A DNA stretch of 64,000 nucleotides, taken from positions 5,777,001-5,841,000 of the forward strand of contig CM060831.1 of NCBI GenBank assembly GCA_030762175.1, written 5' to 3'. Origin of the DNA: Metallyticus violacea. Taxonomy: Eukaryota > Arthropoda > Insecta > Mantodea > Metallyticidae. This document shows positions 1-11,877 of this stretch, in pieces. A program made the position numbers and the translations under genes. Every line of letters starts with the position of its first letter. Within the stretch, counting starts at the first letter, position 1. A model generated the notes under the pieces. That model worked only from the letters and a program-made list of their open reading frames with translations, was not told the origin of the DNA and made no database searches.

Positions 1-217
1 GACATCAGCATTTGTAGACTGCATGATAGACTCCCTTCATCAGCATTCCCCAAGGAACTGTTCTGCTGCAGATGTGCAGAAGGGGGAGGTGAACCACAAG
101 GTTCTGATGGTTTGGTAGCAAGTTCTTCTGCCACAGTATTCAATCCTGGCGTTGGTGAACGTCTATCTGGCCCAACAACTAAAGGATCTGGTTCAGGATC
201 TTGTTGAATATTCATCC
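1..217 (-). CDS. Glutamine-rich protein gene, exon 5 (partial, runs off window)
   Basis: Read on the minus strand, an acceptor (ATTGATTATAG) ends at 218 and is followed by an open frame to the window edge. The two leading bases GG complete a glycine codon with the single base G left by the exon at 2041-1649, so the phase agrees. The encoded segment begins MNIQQDPEPDPLVVGPDRR and continues with a Pro/Ser/Glu-rich, probably disordered stretch (SPTPGLNTVAEELATKPS, then GSPPPSAHLQQNSS). There is no stop in 71 codons. I do not recognise the protein; composition suggests a disordered part of a transcriptional or chromatin regulator, which is inference only. Confidence 0.6.
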
Positions 218-1150
218 CTATAATCAATATTTTCATTAAATTGTAAAATTATTTCTCAACAATTTTGCAACATCATTATTAATTTTAAAATATACTTTCA
301 GATATTAAAATTCAACTTATAACTGGTTAAGGGAAACGTTGCTAAAGAGAACACTACTTTTTGTCTTCAGATGTTAAAAGCTTATGGTTGCTGCACTTGA
401 CTGTGATAAAACAAGACTGGGCTAGTCATGTTCCATACTTAAAAACTACAGGCTTGAGATAACATGTACAAAATTTAATTGCAAATCTGCAGGAAACTGA
501 TTTGGAATGCAGAGGAGGATGACGAGTTCGCAACTCCTCTATAATAAGTCACTTTCAAAAATTCAGGTATGTTGTTTTCAGTTAATAGACACATTAATAT
601 GCAGCATTACAAGTTATAATGCTATGCGGAAACATTAAGCACATGCTTTGCTGCATAAGTTTATGTCCTGACTATTCATGATACAATGAATGTTACTTCA
701 ACAATTCCTCTTAGCTCTCCCCACCTTACTTGCTCTCAACACAAGTTGCTAGCATGCGTTGGCTGAGCTCATATACCTTCTAAAACTGTACCCCATTGCT
801 CAAAGTGTTACTTTATTTTTCATATATATAGCTTTGTACAGACTCTGATAGACTAAAGATATGTTTATTATAATAAAGAATGGAAAAAAAGCATTAAAAT
901 TTCAAAAATCATTCGTGAAAAAGAGGATTTGGCAGCTAAATGGTACATTATGTTGTAGTTAATATATAAAATAAAATATATAATTTATAAAATGTTATGT
1001 TTCTTTTACAAAAAAATCAAATTTAACTGAACAGTTTACACCAAGTTGCAAATAAATTATATTAATTTTGAGTTCACTTTTTTTAAATGTTGAATATATC
1101 TTTGTAATAGATGAATTTATTCAACCTGAATGAAAATTTTGTTTCCTTCT

Positions 1151-1274
1151 TAGATTAATTAACAAAGTGTATGTATATTAACAATAATGTGAACAAAATG
1201 CTTTAGGCTGATTAGATTAATTAACAAATTGTGTGTCTATTAACAATAATGTGAATAAAATGCTTCAGACTGGG
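1151..1274. repeat. Two-unit direct repeat, period about 62 bp
   Basis: TTAGATTAATTAACAAA followed by TATTAACAATAATGTGAA and an AAATGCTT end occurs twice back to back (1151-1212 and 1213-1274) with a few substitutions. It lies in the last intron of the glutamine-rich gene. Confidence 0.75.
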
Positions 1275-1433
1275 TAGGCTACAGGTATACAACCATTATT
1301 TGTTTTGGATTGCTCCAGTGTGTTCAAAATTTTCTAGGCTATAAGTGGACCCTGCAACTGCCTTATGCAAAAACATTATCCACATTGACCAACATTTACA
1401 AATCAACAATATTAAGATAAAAACAAAACAGGG

Positions 1434-1517
1434 AAAATATCTTAAACATAATGTGTTATTTACAACATATATATATATATATATGCTGTAAATAACACAT
1501 TATGTTTAAGATATTTT
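1434..1517. repeat. Near-perfect inverted repeat around (TA)n
   Basis: The left arm (about 1434-1468, containing CTTAAACATAATGTGTTATT) is the reverse complement of the right arm (about 1482-1516) with one mismatch near the loop. The loop is a short TA run. The arms are about 35 bp. It is intronic to the glutamine-rich gene. Confidence 0.85.
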
Positions 1518-1648
1518 AAGAAAATATCTTGGTTGCCTTGCTTAAAATAGAAAACTTCCATGTTAGAAACAAAACATCACATAAAACAATTCTGGGAGTT
1601 TAAGTGTTTAAATTAAACGGGAAAAGGCAACAGATATCAACAACTTAC

Positions 1649-2041
1649 CTGGCAGCAATTGTTGTTTTAGCTGCAGCAACAGGTGCTGCAGTTGCTGCAG
1701 TTGCCGCTGTTGTTGTTCTTGGACTTGTTTTTGTTGTAATTGCAGTTGTTGCTGCTGTTGTTGGATTTCTGTTTGTTGTAATTGCAGTTGTTGCTGCTGT
1801 TGTTGGATTTCTGTTTGTTGTAATTGCAGTTGTTGCTGCTGTTGTTGGATTTCTGTTTGTTGTACATGCAGCTGTTGCTGCTGTTGTTGTAAAAGCATCT
1901 GCTGCTGTTGAAGAAGCTGCTGTTGATGCTGCAGGTCTTGATGTTGTGGTATTTGGTCATCTTGCAGCTGTTCTGCTGCTTCCTGCTGCTGTTCTGCTCC
2001 TTCCTGCTGCTGTTCTGCTGCTTCTTGCTGCTGTTCTGCTG
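1649..2041 (-). CDS. Glutamine-rich protein gene, exon 4 (poly-Q exon)
   Basis: This minus-strand exon has acceptor TGTGATTGTAG before 2041 and a consensus donor CCAG|GTAAGT after 1649. It is 393 nt long with phase 1 at both ends. It encodes four EQQQ-containing repeats, then a long Q/L region with three near-identical copies of a block built on LQLQQTEIQQQQQQ, and ends QLKQQLLP before the splice. The repeat copies are almost identical in DNA, suggesting recent expansion. The other strand and frames give long but meaningless open frames (poly-Val/Ala and poly-Asn). Such tracts are common in transcription factors and co-activators such as Mediator or KMT2 proteins, but no diagnostic domain is visible. 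Confidence 0.65.
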
Positions 2042-2069
2042 CTACAATCACATATAAATATATAGTTTT

Positions 2070-4059
2070 TTTCTGTCACAAATTAGCACATGTTTATTTC
2101 TCACCCTTTTTGGGGGCGAGGGAGGGCAATGTTATAAAATGTTAGCTTAACAACAGAACAAAGTAATATTTAGAAAGTAACAAGTTACAGTTAGGCATTT
2201 AGAAAAGTAATGCTACATTTTTTTACCTTAATCTGTGCTTCAAAAATTTAAAAGAAGTTTTCTTATAATTCCTACCTACTAATTAGAAAAGTATTTGGCT
2301 GTTATGGTTGCCAATATCAAGATAACATTCTGTACACATTAGTAAGATATATCTAAGTTCTCAACAGAAACAGCAATTTAATGATATTGAAAACTTGTAG
2401 CCTAAGGCTACAATGTATGCGTATACTGTGTGACAATTATAGCATGTATAGAACTACAACATCAGAAGCTAAATTTGTAGCTAGCTTCCGTTACTTGCAT
2501 TTAAGGAATTGCTTGTAATATATTAGATGAGAATGGCATATTAGACTTGCTCCTGCTTTGAAGGATAACATTTTAAGTACTAGTGCAATGAGTGAGAATT
2601 GACTTGCTTTGCGTTATAAAGTACTTTTATGGAACAGAAATATGTTATCATTCTCTGTTTCATTTTGATGTTAACAATGCTATTAATTATTGGCAATGTG
2701 GAGGATGGGTGAGGGTTGTTGTTAGGGTTATGTTAGAAGGCATTACCTAAGATATAAAGGATTTAAAATAGAGAGAAAATTTTAAAAAATGAAAATACAG
2801 AATCTAAGAGAACATTCCATATAAAAAATGCTTGATGTAGAAATAAAAGATTAAATTTGATTAATTTTAAAGTTAAAGACAGAAAAAAAAAAAAAAAATA
2901 GTATGACAGAAAGTAGTAGACACAAAATAAATCACAATTCAAGAAATAATGCATTTCTTCTGAGTTGGCAGAAGAGGTTTAAGACACAGACTATTTCTTG
3001 TTAACAATGAAGTTCAAATGGATAGTCTTACTTAGGAAAGGAAGGGTCTGAGCTACTGCAGGTGATGTCAACATCAGATTAGCTGATTGAAGAGTAAAGA
3101 AAACAGATGCTGCAGTGTGGACATTGAGAAATGAGGATATGTGGAGGTGTATATGATATGGGGAAAATATAAACAGAAACAGAATGAAATTATAACAATT
3201 ATTATGTTTGAAAGTACACTGATTTGATTTCTTTGTAAGTACAGAATAAGAAAAATGCTGTCCTGGTTAGGGTGACCAGATTGACTAGATTAGAAAGATG
3301 ACAGAAGGATATTGTTAAAAAAAATCCCATTTATATAAGACATATCTTATACTTAAATTATGTGTATATTAATTTATACAAAATATAATAATACTTAATA
3401 ATCAGTTAAATACAAATGAAACCAAGGAAAATATGATGCCAAATCATTTATTAAAGGCAACAAGATAGCACAATATATGATTTTAACAATACTTTGTAAT
3501 ACGTTTGAGAGGTATGAAGTTCCAGGTCAACAATTACATTCAGCTTCAAGTTCGTTTCTTCTTTTTCTGGCTAAGGTATCATTTTGGCACTATGAATGCA
3601 TGAATAACTAACTGAATTTTATAACCTCACAGTATAAAATATGTATATGATATAAAATTTCATACATATACACAAAATGTGGGCGGACTGTAAGAATACA
3701 GTAAAAAAACCATGTACAATTGCACCTCAATCCACTTTTATCTCTTAGGGAGGGTAATGTCAGTCGCCTACATGTAGTGCCCCCTGTTTACGCTAAATGA
3801 CTGACAACTTATTGCCTTGAAAGGAGCCTAGCATACCAGACAAGTAAATTATGAATAGTTGTTTAAATAAGAAAAAAAAAAAAAGTCTCCAGACTTGACT
3901 AGGCCTTTTTTTGGCATGTCCTTTGTAATGCCGGTGGTTTTACCTTTGACAAATTCTATGGATTAAAGGTTTTTATTTTTAAACATAGCATAGAAATTGT
4001 TGAGTGTGGTGCTTCAGTTAATCATCTTATGAACAATTCTCTCAATATACCCCTTTTGG
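2070..4059. other. Intronic AT-rich DNA without recognised features
   Basis: This is part of the intron between the exons at 6503-6538 and 1649-2041. I see only short poly-A/T runs (for example 2881-2898) and unassigned AT-rich sequence. No open frame looks protein-like. Confidence 0.4.
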
Positions 4060-4755
4060 ACAGTAAGGTAACAATTTTGAAGGTGAAACAACAGCCATTA
4101 GAGCATCTTTACAAAATCTACTCTATAGACCTAAAATAAATAAAACAATTGTTATCTAAATTGGCTCTAACGCAGCACTACAAAGTATAATGGATTACAG
4201 TTACCCACCGACATACACTATAAATTAAAACTATCATACAATCCAGATCAGAAATACAGAAATAATTTTACAATGTATCCAGAGCTATGTGGGATTGAAG
4301 GGTAATGAGATTGCCAATACTTTAGCGAAAAAAAGGAGCCATTATAAAATTGAAACCACTTTTTGAACTAGAACTTCCCTTTAAATTGAAACTCATTAAA
4401 AGGTTAATATCTGAACAAGAACAACAAAATATCAAACAAAAACTTAAAAGGAAAATCATATGAAGATTTAAATGCTTTCAAACATCTTTTATTGAAACCA
4501 AGAAAAATTGGAATTGCCCAATTCCGCTTAATTGTTGGGCATGATTGCCAGTTAGAACATTTATTCAGGATGAAATTAATCAAGGTCAGATGCTGTCTAC
4601 TGTGTAAGGATGTGAATACTATCTTAAGTAAAGAATATGTACGGAAATGGGGCCAACTAGACAGCAACAAACAAATGAAAAATAATTTCAAAGCTCTTTA
4701 TTGGGAAGGTAGGGAAAAAATTATAAATATCAGCATCCATAATGGCCACTAGCAA
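4060..4755 (+). pseudogene. Non-LTR retrotransposon fragment: RNase H domain and C-terminal tail
   Basis: Conceptual translation over two frames gives TTAIRASLQNLLYRPK, then SNAALQSI, then IQSYVGLKGNEIANTLAKK. These are the usual order of RNase H motifs in non-LTR elements (the D-containing strand, the SNAALQSI helix and the SHVGIxGNExAD region). Downstream, 4492-4752 encodes IGIAQFRLIVGHDCQLEHLF with a C-x2-C pair, the typical zinc-knuckle-like tail that follows RNase H. Stops and frame changes interrupt it, and the reverse transcriptase is absent. It is a dead 5'-truncated copy inside the host intron. Confidence 0.65.
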
Positions 4756-4759
4756 CCAA

Positions 4760-6500
4760 CCATAATCAACAAGTTTCATTTCCTTATAGATAAAGTTTAC
4801 TATGCTATTGAAGATTATGTAAATTATAATTAACTATTATGTTACACACTATTTATGTATTATATTACCGTATAATGTATGTATATATGTGCAGGGAAAT
4901 TGAGTGGTTTATAAGTTGGCACTTTTATTAAAAATGTTATTATTTTGTACATTGACATGGCTTAATTGTGTACAACATCATGTTAAGTTGAAATAATTGA
5001 AAGGAAAAAAATGTATTTAATTTTCCTTAAAAATAAGATTGGAATGGCTGTATAGCCAACATTTTAAATTGCCAAAATATGCAATTGCACACTTTCCTAA
5101 AGAAACTAAATAGGCATTTACCTAAACATTTGAGGTTTAGTTACAACTCACTCTCAGCATGGGTTTTGTTAAGTAAAGTTCATTGATACAGAGTATTTTC
5201 AATTATATAATGTATGACTTGCAATGTGAAGAGTTATATCAGTTAACTGGAAAGACTTTACAAATATGGAAACAGAGGAATGTATTTTATCATATAACAA
5301 ATTATTATTGAGGAAATCACTTAAATTCCGCCAATTTTGTTCCACTTACTTGGAAATGTTTCAAAGGCTGTTGCCTTCATAAATGGCGAGTTTAAAACAT
5401 TTCGCTCACTACTAAAAATGGAATAAGTCATTATTGGGGTAGTGTTTAATTACAGAGTTAAAAACAGCATCTAGCCCATATTTCAATTTAAACCTCTTCC
5501 GAACTACACATACCAATCTCTTTGGACATTTCAATATATCATTACATGTCCATAAACAAATGAAACTGTTTCAGTTCAACCTTCATAACAACCAGCATTC
5601 TCATCGATACCATTACTGTTTCGTTTAAGCAATGATGAATATAGCGTTATCACTTGTTAAATATTAATATTAATATTAATTTGATTTAAATTCTATACGC
5701 AATACAAGAGTAAATATATTTTACTCACTCATGGTAATAAACAAAAACCCACTTTATTCTCTTGTTATGTATATAATTATTAAATACTCTAGAATTTAAT
5801 AAACGGTTACTCTATTATTTCTACCACCGACAATTGCCCAACCCTTCTGCATAATGACACATCAAATAATTGGATAATCCTGTATTTTCCCCATATCAAT
5901 TTTATCATAAAGTGTTAACTACACACAACTCTCTTTGTACAATTTCATCCTCTAATTAGTATTTTTTTCATTGTTATAATTTAATTTTTATCAATACCAC
6001 ATCTCTCTTTGTGAAATAATGCAATTTAAAATTCCCTATAAAAATTATAAAACAAATCCGAGAAGTTACTCATACATCCAATACACAGCTCTTTAAAGTA
6101 TTTAAAATTATATCTTTGTCCAACTTCACTGCAGATAATTTTTCGTATGTTATATAGGGAAAATAAATGTAATAAAGTGTATTAATTTCAATATATTATT
6201 CTTTTTTTCACATATTTTAATTTAAATGTTTTCTATTTATTATAAATTTTAATAATATGAGTAATGTATTGTATATACCTTATATTAATAATTTGAAAAG
6301 AAGATCTTTTATAAACGTAATATTTTAAGCTGACAGAACAGCATAAAGTTTGCTGACATTAATATGAATCAGTTCACATAAAAAATGTATTTGTTTAAAG
6401 AAATCTTTTTCAAATAACTTAATTCAAGCATTTGGCTAACTTTAATGTTATTGTTACTAGCTTTCCACAATTAACTAAAATGGTTTACTAATTTTCACTC
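4760..6500. other. Intronic AT-rich DNA, nothing recognised
   Basis: This is the rest of the intron between exons 3 and 4 of the glutamine-rich gene. It is very AT-rich and has no protein-like frame or clear repeat unit. Confidence 0.4.
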
Positions 6501-6502
6501 AC

Positions 6503-6538
6503 CAGCCCTTCTACGTCTCCGCCTCGGAACATATGGCT
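6503..6538 (-). CDS. Glutamine-rich protein gene, exon 3 (36-nt microexon)
   Basis: Minus strand: acceptor TTATTGTTACAG, 36 nt of exon, donor CTG|GTGAGT. It starts and ends in phase 1 and encodes PYVPRRRRRA, an arginine-rich basic patch that could serve as a nuclear localisation signal (inference). The exon is flanked by strong splice consensus and keeps the frame between the exons at 6828-6794 and 2041-1649, which makes chance unlikely. Confidence 0.6.
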
Positions 6539-6793
6539 CTGTAACAATAAGAAATACAACAATTTTAGTTTACCAGCAGTTACAAATAAATATATTCTGC
6601 ACTGACTTTCAACAGGGGGATTTTTGTTAAATTTGATCTGCAAGACATAATGCCTTCTAAAACGTTGGATGCAACAAATGCTTTGTGGTAACTAGCAACA
6701 TTATTATTACGTATGGTATACTTCCCTTACACAATACAGAAAATAAAATACTCTGCACTTGTTGTACTATATCTAGTTAGTGAACATACTTAC

Positions 6794-6828
6794 CACCACT
6801 AAGTACTCTACCGCTTCTCAAAATCATT
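6794..6828 (-). CDS. Glutamine-rich protein gene, exon 2 with probable start codon
   Basis: Minus strand: acceptor TTTGGTTGCAG, 35 nt of exon, donor GGTG|GTAAGT. The ATG at 6827-6825 is the first possible start. It opens the frame MILRSGRVLSG and leaves one base for phase 1, which joins the next exon to give EPYVPRRRRR. If the non-coding exon ending at 10116 is spliced on, the start context becomes CAAGAATGA, with A at -3. An upstream coding exon cannot be excluded. The product family is not recognised. Confidence 0.55.
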
Positions 6829-6840
6829 CTGCAACCAAAC

Positions 6841-7800
6841 AAAACAGAACACTATGTTAATGGAAATTATGCTTAACAGAATAGATGAGCTCACTCCCAA
6901 GCTACCATAATAGTTGAACAGCCAACACTAAAGCTATTCAGTTATAAAAGGCATTATTCGCGTCAACCGAAATACATTCAGGTTATTTCAGATATGGGCC
7001 GGCAGAGCATAGCTACGTGCTGGGAGAACCCAGTCGTAAAAGGCCTGTGCAGATGGCAGCTTGCAGTTGGTCTTTGTCCGCGTGTGTTTCTCGGTGCTTT
7101 TCACTGGGTGTATAATTATTCTTTGTTAGTTTTGCCTTTATGTCTTGAAGAACGGGTTTTTATGTTATTGCACAGAAGTTGTAAGGCGATTCCCAAGAAA
7201 ATATCCTGTTTGCGAACTTGTTTTAAAGTTAAAAGAGACAGGATCTCTCAATGACAATAACTGCCGTGGTCTTTGGGTAAGGAAAGTTAATGGAATTTTC
7301 TACCCAATGCTCGCAATGTACAGGCTACATTTTCAGCACGGGTTACTGCTGATTATTATCGACTTTAAATACATTATCATTTTATGCTTTCAGTAAAAGT
7401 AGATCTCCGCGCTGATGTGACCCATAACTCCAATAACGCCACTGATGAATAAACCATAGACATTTTAATCATTAGAAATTGAAAGAAAAATATAAATAGC
7501 ATAAACATTTTAATACGATAATGTACATTGTAACATACGATCTTATGGGATTTCCACAGCACATTCCAGTCAGAGCACCTGTTTTCATTTCTTACAATAA
7601 AGCATCTTTCTGTATGTTATTGACTAATGAAAAATATACCTCCATTACCCAATGATCATACAACCCTGGCCCACGCTAACAATTACCAAATCTATTCATA
7701 ATTAAGTGCTATATGTAACATACAGTTAAGTGCACTACCACCTGATACGACCACTCAAACCAAAAGGTTTCTTGAATATTTTCTGTCTTCCAGTTTTACT
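6841..7800. other. Intron 1 of the glutamine-rich gene, unassigned
   Basis: This is unassigned DNA with a somewhat GC-richer patch at about 6985-7110. The short open frames here (6994-7254, 7145-7396) have no protein-family character. Confidence 0.3.
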
Positions 7801-7802
7801 TA

Positions 7803-7991
7803 AAAATATTCGGACACGCAGCAGCTGCGTAAACTAGGCTAATTCCTCAACAAGTTGAATACAAAATCCAAATTGTAGCCTTATTAATTAATGAAATAAA
7901 ATAAGTTATGGTATTACTGTTGATATTAGGGGAACAAAATTAAAAACAAAATTTGCAACCTTTTAAGTATTACAAAAGAAAAACTATATTA

Positions 7992-8035
<44 letters not shown>

Positions 8036-9345
8036 GTTGTTGTTGTTGTTGAGGTTAACCAACAATTAATGGCACACAGTTAATTAAATGAAATATACGA
8101 CCACTGTTAGGTACAATTATTCTGTGTAGGTAAAAACATATTTAAATTAAATCTGTCGTCTACCACTCTTACATTTTAAAATATAACAATGTTTATGAAC
8201 TGAGCCCTTGATATCATCTTTACATTCACTAAAATAGAGAGAAATAACAGAAAGTTTCGATTTACATTGTGTATTTAAGATGATGTTCATATGTTTCAAT
8301 AAAACAAAAACATTACAATTAAAAACAATTACAATGTACTAAAATAATCAACAATAAACAATGGAAAGTTTCATCGATTTCCAATGACTTTGAAATTTAA
8401 TTTAAATTATATTGTAGTAAAAACAAGCAACGCAAACATTTTCTGAAGGTTATTATAGAGCGGCATATACACAAATATAATTCTCAAGCACATATTAAAT
8501 TTATATTTCACATTTGCTATCTTCACGACGATGCTTTTGTTAAATATAAAATATATACAACGCTATAAATTAAACGCAAGAGCGCTTTTTAAATTTCAGT
8601 TTTCAAGTATACCCTACTCCTAAAAGTCCGGTTTCCCTAATTTTCAGAAACTGGTTTTCTTTATTGATTGTAGTGGTATATACCGAATTTATTGTGAAAC
8701 ACAAATATTGGTACCTAGACGATTTTTAAATTTTGAATTTTGGGTAAACTCTCACTCTAACTGCCCGGACCTGATATTCAGAAACAATTTTTATTTGATT
8801 TGAATGGAATATGCAGAGTTTTGAAGTGAAAACAAATCATTGGTGCTGCTAAACCGATTTTTAAAGCTTCGGTTTCAGGTAACCCCCCCCCCCTCTTCTA
8901 ATGGCCCGATTTCCTTGATGTTCAGAAACTACTTTTCTTATTTTATTCCAATTGCACATACCGAGTTTGCGGTAGCTAGAGCGAATTTTAAATTTCGCTT
9001 TAACCCCCAATCGTTTTTCAAATATACCCGCACTAATAATGGCCCGAATGCCCCGATTTTCGGAAATTACTTAATATATTTATTAAAGAAACGTACCGAG
9101 ATTCGTTTCAAAAAAGTAAAAATTGCGGTCTGTAGAGCGATTTTTAGAATTAAAAAATTGCTATAGGTTAACACCCTTTCCCAATAATACAAGTTTGTTG
9201 GTTAAAAATTGGACGAAACATTTGTTAATTGTTGACTAAATGCCGGGTGTTGTTGAGCAAAAACAAATATTGAGGCTACTGGAGCTTTAAGAGACACACA
9301 CAAGCACCCATAGATACATTTTTTTCACTGCCTAGTATATAGTAT
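7803..9345 (+). repeat. Interspersed repeat family A, copy 1
   Basis: It starts with the family 5' end (ACACGCAGCAGCTGCGTAAACTA), followed by TTATTAATTAATGAAATAAAATAAG, TAGGGGAACA, the (TTA)n tract at 7994-8051 and GAACTGAGCCCTTGATATCA. The tail has several degenerate subrepeats ending GAGCGATTTTTAAA. The 3' part ends near AGACACACACAAGCACCCATAG and a CACTGCCTAG motif. It has no coding capacity above about 110 codons. It matches at least seven other places in the window and no family I can name. Confidence 0.75.
7994..8051. repeat. (TTA)n/(TTG)n microsatellite inside family A copy 1
   Basis: A trinucleotide run changes from TTA to TTG units and is followed by GAGGTTAACC. It sits at the position where other family A copies carry AATTATTATTGAGATTAA. 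Confidence 0.9.
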
Positions 9346-9489
9346 GGAGTATGATAAAAACTTTCTTTTTTTCAAAAATCTCTTTATGGATACAATCGCA
9401 ATAGCTACTACATTCCTTCAATTCGCTAATATTAATATGTTTACATTGTCTTGCTTCTTGTAGCATCTGCAATTACACGGCATTGTGGG

Positions 9490-10097
9490 GAAAATCTTTT
9501 TACAGAACCAACAACCTGTGTTAATGAAAATGGCGGAAGGCGGGTTTTTCTCAGCGTGAGAAGCGTCCACTATTTTTACCACTTTAACGCAAAACCAAAT
9601 ATAATCACTCTTTCACTTTAAAAAATGAACTAAATTCATTTCAAAATAGTGTTAAAGTCTTTAATTATTATGATATTTTTCGAAGTCGCCAAGGAATGAT
9701 GCAATAATCGTCATTTTACAAGCTAGGCAAATGACGCTAGGCTTTTTGTCCTAGTGAATTAGAAAACTCTTAAAAAGCTAATGAATTGTTTCGAACGCCT
9801 TGAGACGCCTGGGTAGACCACTGAAAACCACTGGAGAATATGCGTAAAACATTCCAAATATTTATATAAATGTTATTTCATTTCTTAAATTACGTCGGAA
9901 TTACCTACTGCAGTTAGTTAATTTGCTTATCTATAGAGCCATAGCGGTACGGTTTAGTGGTCACAAGCAAAGCGCTCTTAATTCACCTAAACAGAACACA
10001 ATCCTCGCTTAATTACAATTAAAATGTGTGGTAAACTAACCCCCTCGGCTTCTACGCCATAATTTTTGAAAAACTTTGCTACAAATCAATTTGGAAA
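9490..10097. repeat. 0.6-kb block present once in unit 1 and twice in unit 2
   Basis: It begins AAAATCTTTTTACAGAACCA and contains ATGGCGGAAGGCGGGTT and AGTGGTCACAAGCAAAGCGC. It ends before TTGGAAAGCTGCC. The same block occurs at 13359-13992 and 13993-14594. Confidence 0.85.
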
Positions 10098-10115
10098 GCT
10101 GCCTCCCTCGCTTAC

Positions 10116-10235
10116 CTTGTTGAACAATCAAGCGCGTGATAGACAATGGCTCGGCAATTAGCAATACTATTCGCAAATCCAACGCTTCGCGTTCATTGGC
10201 TGGAAAGTTGAGGCGAGTGTCTGATTGGTAAAAAT
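10116..10235 (-). promoter_or_regulatory. Candidate promoter and non-coding exon 1 of the glutamine-rich gene (copy 1)
   Basis: Read on the minus strand, two CCAAT boxes (10228-10224 as ACCAATCAG, 10199-10195 as GCCAATGAACGCG) precede a CpG-containing stretch. This ends in a good donor, TTCAACAAG|GTAAGCG, with the exon edge at 10116. The arrangement faces the exons at 6828 and below. CCAAT boxes with a short non-coding first exon are common in metazoan promoters, but the transcription start is not visible and the assignment is inference. The same block exists at 14620-14735. Confidence 0.4.
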
Positions 10236-10588
10236 AAAGTGTCAGCAGTTTATTCCGCGAGTAGCGAATCTAAAACTCCACGAATATATAACTTGTATTC
10301 TTTTTCCCAGTTTACATTAAAGATAATAAAAGTCATTGTCTTAAATGTAACTTATTATAAACCAAAATACCCCGAGAGTGTTGTGTTTACCAATGAATTT
10401 CCTGTTTTTTTATTATTTTTTAATTGAGCAGCCTAAAAGAATAAATTGCTTTGTTTCGAAGTATTTAATGATACTTGAAAATCAAATAATCCTGAGGAAT
10501 TTTAGTGCAACTTCTAACAACGGATAAGATTTATCTTTTATATTCTACCGTGCTGTCGATCATGTTTTTGGTACCAGACTTTTTTTTT

Positions 10589-10880
10589 AATGGTGTTTAA
10601 CGCCCGTTTTTACTAATGAAGAACCACACAGGTGGTTGGTACTGATGATACATGAGATGAAATAATATATTGGGAAAGGATTTTTCTTCTTCTTCTTCTT
10701 CTTTTTAAGGAAGGAAGTGTGCCAGTTCTAAGTTTAGGGTACCTCACCGGCATTTGCAATTTATGAGGACCGAGGAAAACCTGGATAAAAAAAATAACAC
10801 CAGTCAGGGAGGACGGTCCTGGTAGGATTCGGATCCCAGGCCTCCCGCTTGCGAGTCCGCGCCTTGACGACATATGGCGG
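10589..10880 (-). mobile_element. tRNA-derived SINE, family S1
   Basis: On the minus strand the head reads like a tRNA (A-box area TCGTCAAGGCGCGGACTCG, B-box-like GGGATCCGAATCC). The conserved body follows (CAGGACCGTCCTCCCTGACT, TTTTCCTCGGTCCTCATAAA, TACCCTAAACTTAG), then the 3' end GTAAAAACGGGCGTTAAACA. Flanks TTTTTGGTACCAG and TTTTGTACCAG look like an imperfect target-site duplication. The insertion is older than the tandem duplication because the copy at 15093-15384 shares it. Confidence 0.85.
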
Positions 10881-11383
10881 TTTTGTACCAGTGATCAACA
10901 TTTCAATGAGCGGTTAATTTATAAATAGGAAAGTATCTTTCGGCATTATTGGGTTCCGCCCCTGTCAATGATTTATTCTGCCATAAATGTGCACGGTAGA
11001 TCGAAACGTTTGCAGAATGACGACAAAAAAAAAAAAAAAAAGAACATTAATTGTATTTAAGATACATTTTATTTGTTGTGCTCTCGAAAGCTCAACACAC
11101 TAGGTATAACTTTCTCCAGTTTTTCGATTTTTTCTTGAAATGAATTTCTTCATTCCATTGTAGTTGTGGGAAGAAATGGACATCCGAGGAGCTATATAGG
11201 GTGAATATGGTGGATGCGCAAGGATTTTGAACGTAATTTCTGTTATTTTTTTATGAACTTTTGCATTTATATGAGAAGTTTAATTTTAAAAATTACAGGC
11301 AACTTTTTCGAAAAAAACTATAATCACGATAAAGCTACCTGAAACATTAACAAATCAGGTTATTGTGGTTGGAAATAATAATA

Positions 11384-11467
11384 CTACTAATAATAATACT
11401 AATAATAATCATTATTATTATTATTATCATCATTATCATCATTATCATCATCATCATCATCATCATA
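11384..11467. repeat. AAT/ATC-type trinucleotide microsatellite
   Basis: Runs of AATAAT, TTATTA and ATCATC follow each other near the end of duplication unit 1. The matching position in unit 2 carries a much longer TTA/AAT array (15867-16031). Confidence 0.85.
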
Positions 11468-11716
11468 ATAGTACAGGGAATTTCAAATTGACCCGACGAT
11501 AATTAATTTTGCGAAAAACGCCAATTTCTACCGACATTCATAGAAAATAAGGAGTTTCAAATGTTGTTCCCACAAGCAAATAAATAAATAAGTGTGCGTG
11601 CATGCGCGCGCGCGTGTGTTTCCCTTTTCACAAAAAGATACATGTGGAGAAAACACGGGAAACACAAGACAACTCATTTATTGCCTGCGATAAAATTGTG
11701 TGATTTGTGTGATATT

Positions 11717-11834
11717 AATTAATGAAATAAAATAAGTTATGGTATTACTGTTGGTATTAGGGGAACATAATTAAAAACAAAATTTGCAATCTTTTAGGTA
11801 TTACAAAAGAAAAACTAAATTATAATATAATTAC

Positions 11835-11877
<43 letters not shown>

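Larger units (their letters stand above)
7880..11716. repeat. Direct tandem segmental duplication, unit 1
   Basis: From ATTAATTAATGAAATAAAATAAG at about 7880 to the AAAATTGTG at about 11700, this segment repeats collinearly in unit 2 (11717-16258) at high visible identity. It holds family A copy 1, the ATGGCGGAAGGCGG block, the CCAAT promoter and exon-1 candidate, one minus-strand SINE and a terminal microsatellite region. The junction at 11717 falls in ATTAATTAATG, the same word that starts the unit. Confidence 0.85.

Noticed and set aside
1604..2065. Plus-strand Val/Ala-rich open frame of 153 codons
   Set aside because: It is the antisense shadow of the poly-Q exon; the minus strand has the splice sites and phase agreement.
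8840..9166. Open frame of 108 codons repeated at 12762-13034
   Set aside because: It is the family A subrepeat tail read in one frame; the reading is not conserved in other copies.
9530..9545. ATGGCGGAAGGCGG as a protein start with Kozak-like context
   Set aside because: The frame after this ATG closes quickly in all three copies; a regulatory word is more plausible.
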